From: Cladopsammia gracilis
Taxonomy: Eukaryota > Cnidaria > Anthozoa > Scleractinia > Dendrophylliidae
Length of the DNA stretch: 64,000 nt
NCBI GenBank assembly: GCA_022457155.1
Contig: JAJGOT010000360.1
Span: 263,001-327,000, forward strand
Direction: 5' to 3'
Each line of letters opens with the position of its first letter. Position 1 is the first letter of the stretch. The translations under genes were made by a program, and so were the position numbers. The notes below the pieces were generated by a model, which was not told the DNA's origin, did not search any database, and saw only the letters and a program-made list of their open reading frames with translations. Positions 59,152-64,000 of the stretch are shown piece by piece.

Positions 59152-60584
59152 TGGGGTTTTCAGGTAAAAAATGACTGAGCTTTTGTTTAAACTGGAAAAA
59201 AGTGGCCCGTTTGAAATAATGAGTTTTCAAAATTATCTGCTTTCTTTTGTCCGAAATTGTAGCATAATTTTCGTCCACACCATTGTTTTCGTACTCTCTT
59301 TTCACCAGTTTACACTAGAACATTGTATCTCCTTTGTCAGTGGTGACTGTTTTCGGTTATTTTAGTCGAGCTGTAATAAAAACGCAACAGTGTGTTTTCG
59401 CGGTCGCAGACGCATTAGCGTAGATGAGGTGTGACAGTTTGTGTTGTACACAACCGCTAACTATCTCACATTTCACTCCATAAAAATGTAGGGCGTTATC
59501 GCCTTCAATATTAGGGAGATCCTTCAAATTCCAACATGGACAGTGGTTTTTGGCTCCGAGCAAGCTTCTGTTGGACTGCAAAGGTTGCGTTCCAGCCATA
59601 CAACCGCTTTACTACATATTATACCGCATATTAATTAACTTTTTCGTTATTCCAAGGACACTCGTCTGTGCCGTCTGTGCCGTCCTCAGGCGTCCTCAAA
59701 ACCCTTACGATGGGCCTGCTGATACTCGTAGCTGGAAATGTGTACAGCTTGAGCACCTGAGATACAGAAGTTCTTAATATAGAGAGGTTCTTAGACGATT
59801 AGTTAAAAAATACGAGGTAGCGTTTCTTTTATACAACTCAGTTTAGATTTAGGCAATCCAGATTTTAATACTTTCTGGAACGAAAATCCGGAAAAAGATG
59901 GATCCGTTCTGTTCATCATCCCCATGCAGGCTTCTCTGCGAAGGGCCTGTGTTTGTTTGTGTGCTGGCCTTGAATTACCACGTTCTATCGATCTTAAACT
60001 GAGTTCGTCAACAGAACGCGTAATCTGAAACCAGATTCAGTTAGCAATCTCAACAATCCACCTCCGGATGTGGATCGTTCAGATTGAAATCTAAGATTGG
60101 TTTGTTCCAAAATAAAACGAGAAATAAAATTTTCGATCGCAGAATCGGGATTTAGATTGGTTGAAAGAAACGCTACAAAATTAATATAGAAAATCCATTA
60201 AAGTAGTTTAAAAAATCACTTTGATTGTATTAGAAAACAATTACTTAATATCTGCTAATATAAGAGGCGTTATTCGCGTGGCAGCAAGTTTTGACGGTCG
60301 ATACGATCACCAAACACGTGGGTAAAATGGAGAAAAAAGCTGTCCTCTCGCGTACATTCTCGCGCAGAATAAAATGACCAAACTGCTTAGGAAATCGAGC
60401 AATTTCACTAACCAAGGGGTGCAGTGACAGAACTCAGATGCTGAAGATCTGATAATGTTTCCATAAAAATTGAAACATCGTTGACAGGGCTGATACAGTG
60501 GAGCACCGATATCAGACGAAGTGCCAAGGGACCGCTAGGAAAATGAGTTCGTAATAACGACATAATGACATTAGAAATGCTAAG

Positions 60585-60813
60585 ACAATGGACGTTTTTA
60601 AGTCCTTAGTGAAAACTCATCTTTTTAGGAAAGCGTATGCTTGTTATTTTTAGAATTTTATATTTTGACTCTGTGTAATTTTTAGCCTATATATTAGATA
60701 TGGTTTGGATAATTTTATTATATTAGATTTATTATTTTTACTATTATTTTAATGTAATTTGTAAGGCGCATTTGAATATATTCATATAGATATTTGCGCC
60801 GAATAAGTAATAA

Positions 60814-60872
<59 letters not shown>
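60585..60872 (+). mobile_element. LINE 3' end with ATT tail
   Basis: Reads V-F-K-S-L-V-K-T-H-L-F-R-K-A-Y-A-C-Y-F, a C-terminus typical of non-LTR reverse transcriptase ORFs, then GGCGCATTTGAATATATTCA and (ATT)n to 60872. A separate, older retroposon from the one at 4.4-6.3 kb. Confidence 0.72.
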
Positions 60873-60874
<2 letters not shown>

Positions 60875-60908
60875 TTTAAATCGATCGGGTTTTCTTCTCC
60901 ATACATTT

Positions 60909-61224
60909 TACAGTAGAACCCCGATATAACGAATAGCCTGCGACGAGCATGCTCTCGGGGGAGAGAGAGAGGGGGAGGGGGATGGGCGGAGGGCGGAGGG
61001 CGGAGGGCGGAGGGCGGAGGGTGGAGGGCGGAGGGCGGAGGGCGGAGGGTGGAGGGCGGACGGAGCCCCTTCCCCTTTCTTCCTACCCCTGGGTCCGAGA
61101 GCTTTCTCACAGGCTCTATCGGGATCTTTTCAATATATTTTACTGTAACTGGGCTGAAGAATATCGTTCGTTATACCGGGGTCTTCGATATTAAAGGGGT
61201 TTGTTATATTGGGGTTTCACTGTA
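60909..61224. mobile_element. Pogo/Tigger-like MITE, copy 2, with nested insertion
   Basis: TACAGTAGAACCCCGATATA left and TTATATTGGGGTTTCACTGTA right. An element with TAGCCTGCGACGAGCATGCT ... CACAGGCTC ends (about 60934-61115) and a GGGCGGA minisatellite sits inside. Confidence 0.8.
60978..61062. repeat. GGGCGGA minisatellite
   Basis: About 11 heptamers, mostly GGGCGGA with occasional GGGTGGA. Confidence 0.93.
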
Positions 61225-61843
61225 CTACCGATTAAATATGTACCTGAGCGGTCTTTGTATGCATTAATTCAACGTTAATTAACCCATTCAAGTAAAAATC
61301 CGCCATTCTAAAAATCGAACAAATTGAGCACGAAATACAGTGTTTCATTAGAAAAAACGTACGCGAGTATACGTACCAGAGGATTGTTATCGCAAAAAGT
61401 TTGAGGAAATCTTCTGGTACTCAGCCGGGAAGACAAATCCGGAATCCGATGTCAAATGGTTTTGGTGAAATTGAATTTCCAGTATGACAAAAATAGCTTC
61501 TCAAAAAGCGTACGAGGGCGTTAATAACTTCACTGTACACAATGTGAACATTTACTTGGAAAGGCCTAGTCAGTAGCAGCAGTAGTGGCAATATTAAAAG
61601 GGACTGTTAATTTTTAGTTGTGGCTGAATCGTAATTTTCAAACTAGAAATTATTACCCTAATTATCAAGGAAATTTAGTTGTTAACACTAGACACGAGTT
61701 TGTTAGAGTACTTGCAAGATTGCTGTTATGAAATAAAACAAAGTGGACCTTGGATTTCCAGGAGGCGTGAACTTTGTAGTCACGTCAAGGGCACATTGTG
61801 GATTGTTTTGAAATACTTGTGTTTGGAAAATAGTCGGGGATTA

Positions 61844-62190
61844 AAAGGAGCTATGTCAAGGGGATATTTTTGGGTCAAACTACCCCAAATTTAAACTAAA
61901 TACCTTGATTATATACCAAATCCTTTTTGAACACTATAAGATAAAGATATTACGTGAATTGTCGAAGAGAAAATAAACCAAAGTCAGAGTGTTAGCGAGT
62001 TTTCTAAAAGACAAGGCGCTAAACAAACAAACAAACAAAAAAATTGGGCCCATTTGTTTCAAGTTGCAATCCATTTCCATCCTGGCCATCTGCAGCCCAA
62101 GACACTTATGTTTACTCTTATAGCACCAGTAGAATAATTTGAAACAAAACTGGACCATAATGTTTGGATTTCCTGTGATAAAAATATGTT
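61844..62190 (+). repeat. Dispersed repeat family R1
   Basis: TAAAAGGAGCTATGTCAAGG, GATAAAGATATTACGTGAAT, CATCTGCAGCCCAAGACACT; the longest copy in the window. Confidence 0.7.
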
Positions 62191-62236
62191 TTTGGGCGTC
62201 TCAAAGTAACACTAAAATGGTGACGTAGTCCTTTAA

Positions 62237-63274
62237 GGTGGCTCCAAGTAGTTTTTTTGGTTACACTTCCCTTTTTGAATGCGCTTATACATAATCTTAC
62301 TTTAGCTCAATGAATCTGAATTTAATATCGAATGCTAGGCTTGGATGAAAGTTTTGAGCGATGCTCATTTTATGCTAATCAGCGTTTCCATAGCAACGGT
62401 AAACAAACATGGCGAAAAACAGTTTTTCCTAATTATCTTTCGATTTTGGGGCTACCCGCGACAAGCAAATAAAAAATTAAATGCGTTATAATCTATACAG
62501 TGTAGCACACTAAATGGGAAAATTTCAAACAAATTAAACTGTTCGACTTTGAATAAATCGCTGAAACATTTTTAACACGTGTTTTTTTTATGTTTGAAAT
62601 ATAAGCGGTCAAAACATTTCATAGGTCTCACAAACCACAGAAAGTTTCCTCAGACTTAAATTATTACTCCCAGCAAATAGCTCTGACTAACTCCTCGGCA
62701 ATAAAGAGATCGAGCTTTTCATTCAAATGCAGTTTTGCTTGACGTTTTCACTCTTTTTAAAGTGCACATGATTTGAATGAAAAGCTCGATCTCTTTATTG
62801 CCGAGGAATTAGTCAGAGCTATTTGCAGGGAGTAATAATTTAAGTCTGAGGAAACTTTCCGTGGTAATTTAAAAATAATTTGTGAGACCTATGGAATGTT
62901 TTGACCGCTTATATTTCAAATATGAAAAAACACGTCTTAAAAATGTTTTAGCGATTTATTTAAAATCGAACAGTTTAATTTGTTTGACATTTTCCCGTTT
63001 AGTGTGCAACACTGTGTAGATTATAGCGTATTTATTCGCTTGTCGCGGGTAGCCCCAAAATCGAAAGATATTTAGGAAAAACTGTTTTTTTTTGCCACGT
63101 TTGTTAACCGTTTCTATGGAAACGCTGATTAGCATAAAAAGAGCATCACTGAAAACTTTCCTTCACGCCTAACATCTGGTATCAAATTCAGGTTCATTGA
63201 GCTAAAGTAAGATTATGTATAATCGTATTCAAAAAGGGAAATGTGACCCCCAAAAAACACTACTTGGAGCCACC
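62237..63274. mobile_element. 1,038-bp fold-back element with TTAA target copies
   Basis: Left arm 62237-62728 starts GGTGGCTCCAAGTAG; right arm 62771-63274 ends CTACTTGGAGCCACC. The arms stay similar over about 490-500 bp around a 42-bp loop. TTAA at 62233-62236 and 63275-63278. No ORF of a transposase is present. Confidence 0.93.
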
Positions 63275-63356
63275 TTAACTGTGACGAAAAGAAGGGTTAA
63301 GAAATTGCAACTAGAACTTTCATGGCATGTGAAAAAATCAGCTTGGACGTTTTGAT

Positions 63357-63557
63357 CCGGAATCTCTCTCCTCCGCAGAGGCCTCATAGTCACGCTCCAC
63401 GCTTGGCGAAAAACGCGCGGAGGCTGGGTAGAGGTTAAGAGTAAAGCGCGCGGGGAACTCTGGGAAGGGGCTCTTCCCATCGTTCCCCGCGCTCCGACTT
63501 TCTCTTTTACCGTTCTTTTATACTGATAGGAGCCTCTGCGGAGGAGAGAGATCCGGA
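63357..63557. mobile_element. MITE with CCGGA(A)TCTCTCTCCTCCGC ends
   Basis: CTCTCTCCTCCGCAGAGGC left and GCCTCTGCGGAGGAGAGAG right, with ATCCGG outside. The GC-rich interior carries a partly inverted GCGCGGGGAAC / GTTCCCCGCGC. Confidence 0.85.
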
Positions 63558-63908
63558 ATGGCAATATAGAAACACTACTAACAACAACAAAACTCGTTGG
63601 GTTCTCCCTTATTGAAGAAACACTGTCGGCTGTTAATACGCAATATAGATACAAATAAAGCTTTCTATGTATGGTTTTGGGGTAATGCGCTACATAGGGA
63701 AGAAGTGTTTTAATGCACGCCAAAAATCACGAAATTGTTGGCAGTATTATGCGTGATTAAGATCTTGAAAAGTACTTTTAAAAAACATCAACGAGATTTA
63801 TTAAACAAATAATAATACACCTTCTCGTGTTTTAAAACTTATACTGAGCTCCAATGCAACTATGGACCCATTGATAAATAGCGTCCGATTTATTTATTCT
63901 TTTATATT

Positions 63909-63999
63909 CATGCTAATCAGCCCAACTAGCCTCATTTTAGAGCAAACATTCTTTTGAATTTTGCACATGCTAACGAGGCGAGTTGGGCTGATTAGCATT
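63909..63999. mobile_element. Short hairpin MITE (ATGCTAATCAGCCCAACT)
   Basis: ATGCTAATCAGCCCAACT left and AGTTGGGCTGATTAGCAT right; the window ends at its edge. Confidence 0.85.
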
Positions 64000-64000
64000 T

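Noticed and set aside
58441..59365. Transmembrane exon for the MRH-like gene
   Set aside because: Hydrophobic frames here lie within a TTAA-bounded element or lack phase-1 acceptors; none could be joined convincingly.

Overview
The window is animal nuclear DNA: intron-rich, AT-leaning, with split genes that join cleanly at GT-AG sites and with very many short inverted-repeat transposons (MITEs), SINEs and microsatellites. The two recognisable housekeeping genes are metazoan, and the repeat landscape (for example GGAGCTTAAGCAACGACGAC-type and CCGGTTGTTCAAAAGGTGG-type termini) resembles anthozoan cnidarians, most likely a stony coral. That placement is an inference from repeat style and protein similarity recalled from memory, not from a search. 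No prokaryotic-style operon, CRISPR array, rRNA or intact tRNA gene was seen.

Three genes, all on the + strand, account for the coding content. (1) WDR81, 3' part, 14 exons from 747 to 19774, 1387 codons plus stop; the N-terminal BEACH part lies upstream of the window. Every exon junction keeps frame. (2) FRMD8, 13 coding exons from 35522 to 46129, a complete 453-residue product close to the 464 residues of human FRMD8. (3) An unnamed secreted or type-I membrane glycoprotein with a mannose-6-phosphate-receptor-homology (MRH) like ectodomain, seven exons from 48686 to 56739, running on past what I could follow. WDR81 acts on endosomes, FRMD8 in the iRhom/ADAM17 trafficking pathway, and MRH proteins bind mannose-6-phosphate or related glycans in the secretory or endosomal system. 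All three are therefore membrane-traffic proteins, but nothing shows they are co-regulated.

Layout: 1-19774 WDR81 exons with repeat-filled introns (a LINE relic at about 4435-6300 split by a MITE; a G-rich tandem array at 11.9-12.4 kb; MITEs at 14.7, 16.2, 16.9 and 17.8 kb). 19775-35521 is a 15.7-kb gene desert made of MITEs. It holds a nearly pure (TAG) array of about 948 units (24215-27060) lying inside a 22-bp-TIR MITE, and a nested fold-back structure at 27.8-28.8 kb. 35522-46129 FRMD8, with a tRNA-SINE that has grown into a tandem array, a triplicated block of about 220 bp, and paired MITEs in its introns. 46130-48685 is the FRMD8 3' UTR and a spacer. 48686-56739 MRH gene with a tandemly duplicated 27-nt linker exon. 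56740-64000 is repeats only, including Mutator-like MITEs with exact 9-bp target duplications and a 1,038-bp near-palindrome bounded by TTAA.

The most notable non-gene observations are the giant (TAG)n inside a MITE, a MITE insertion whose unoccupied paralogous site is also in this window, the linker exon duplication, and several mobile-element families sharing a GGCC.TTTACACGG-like terminus.
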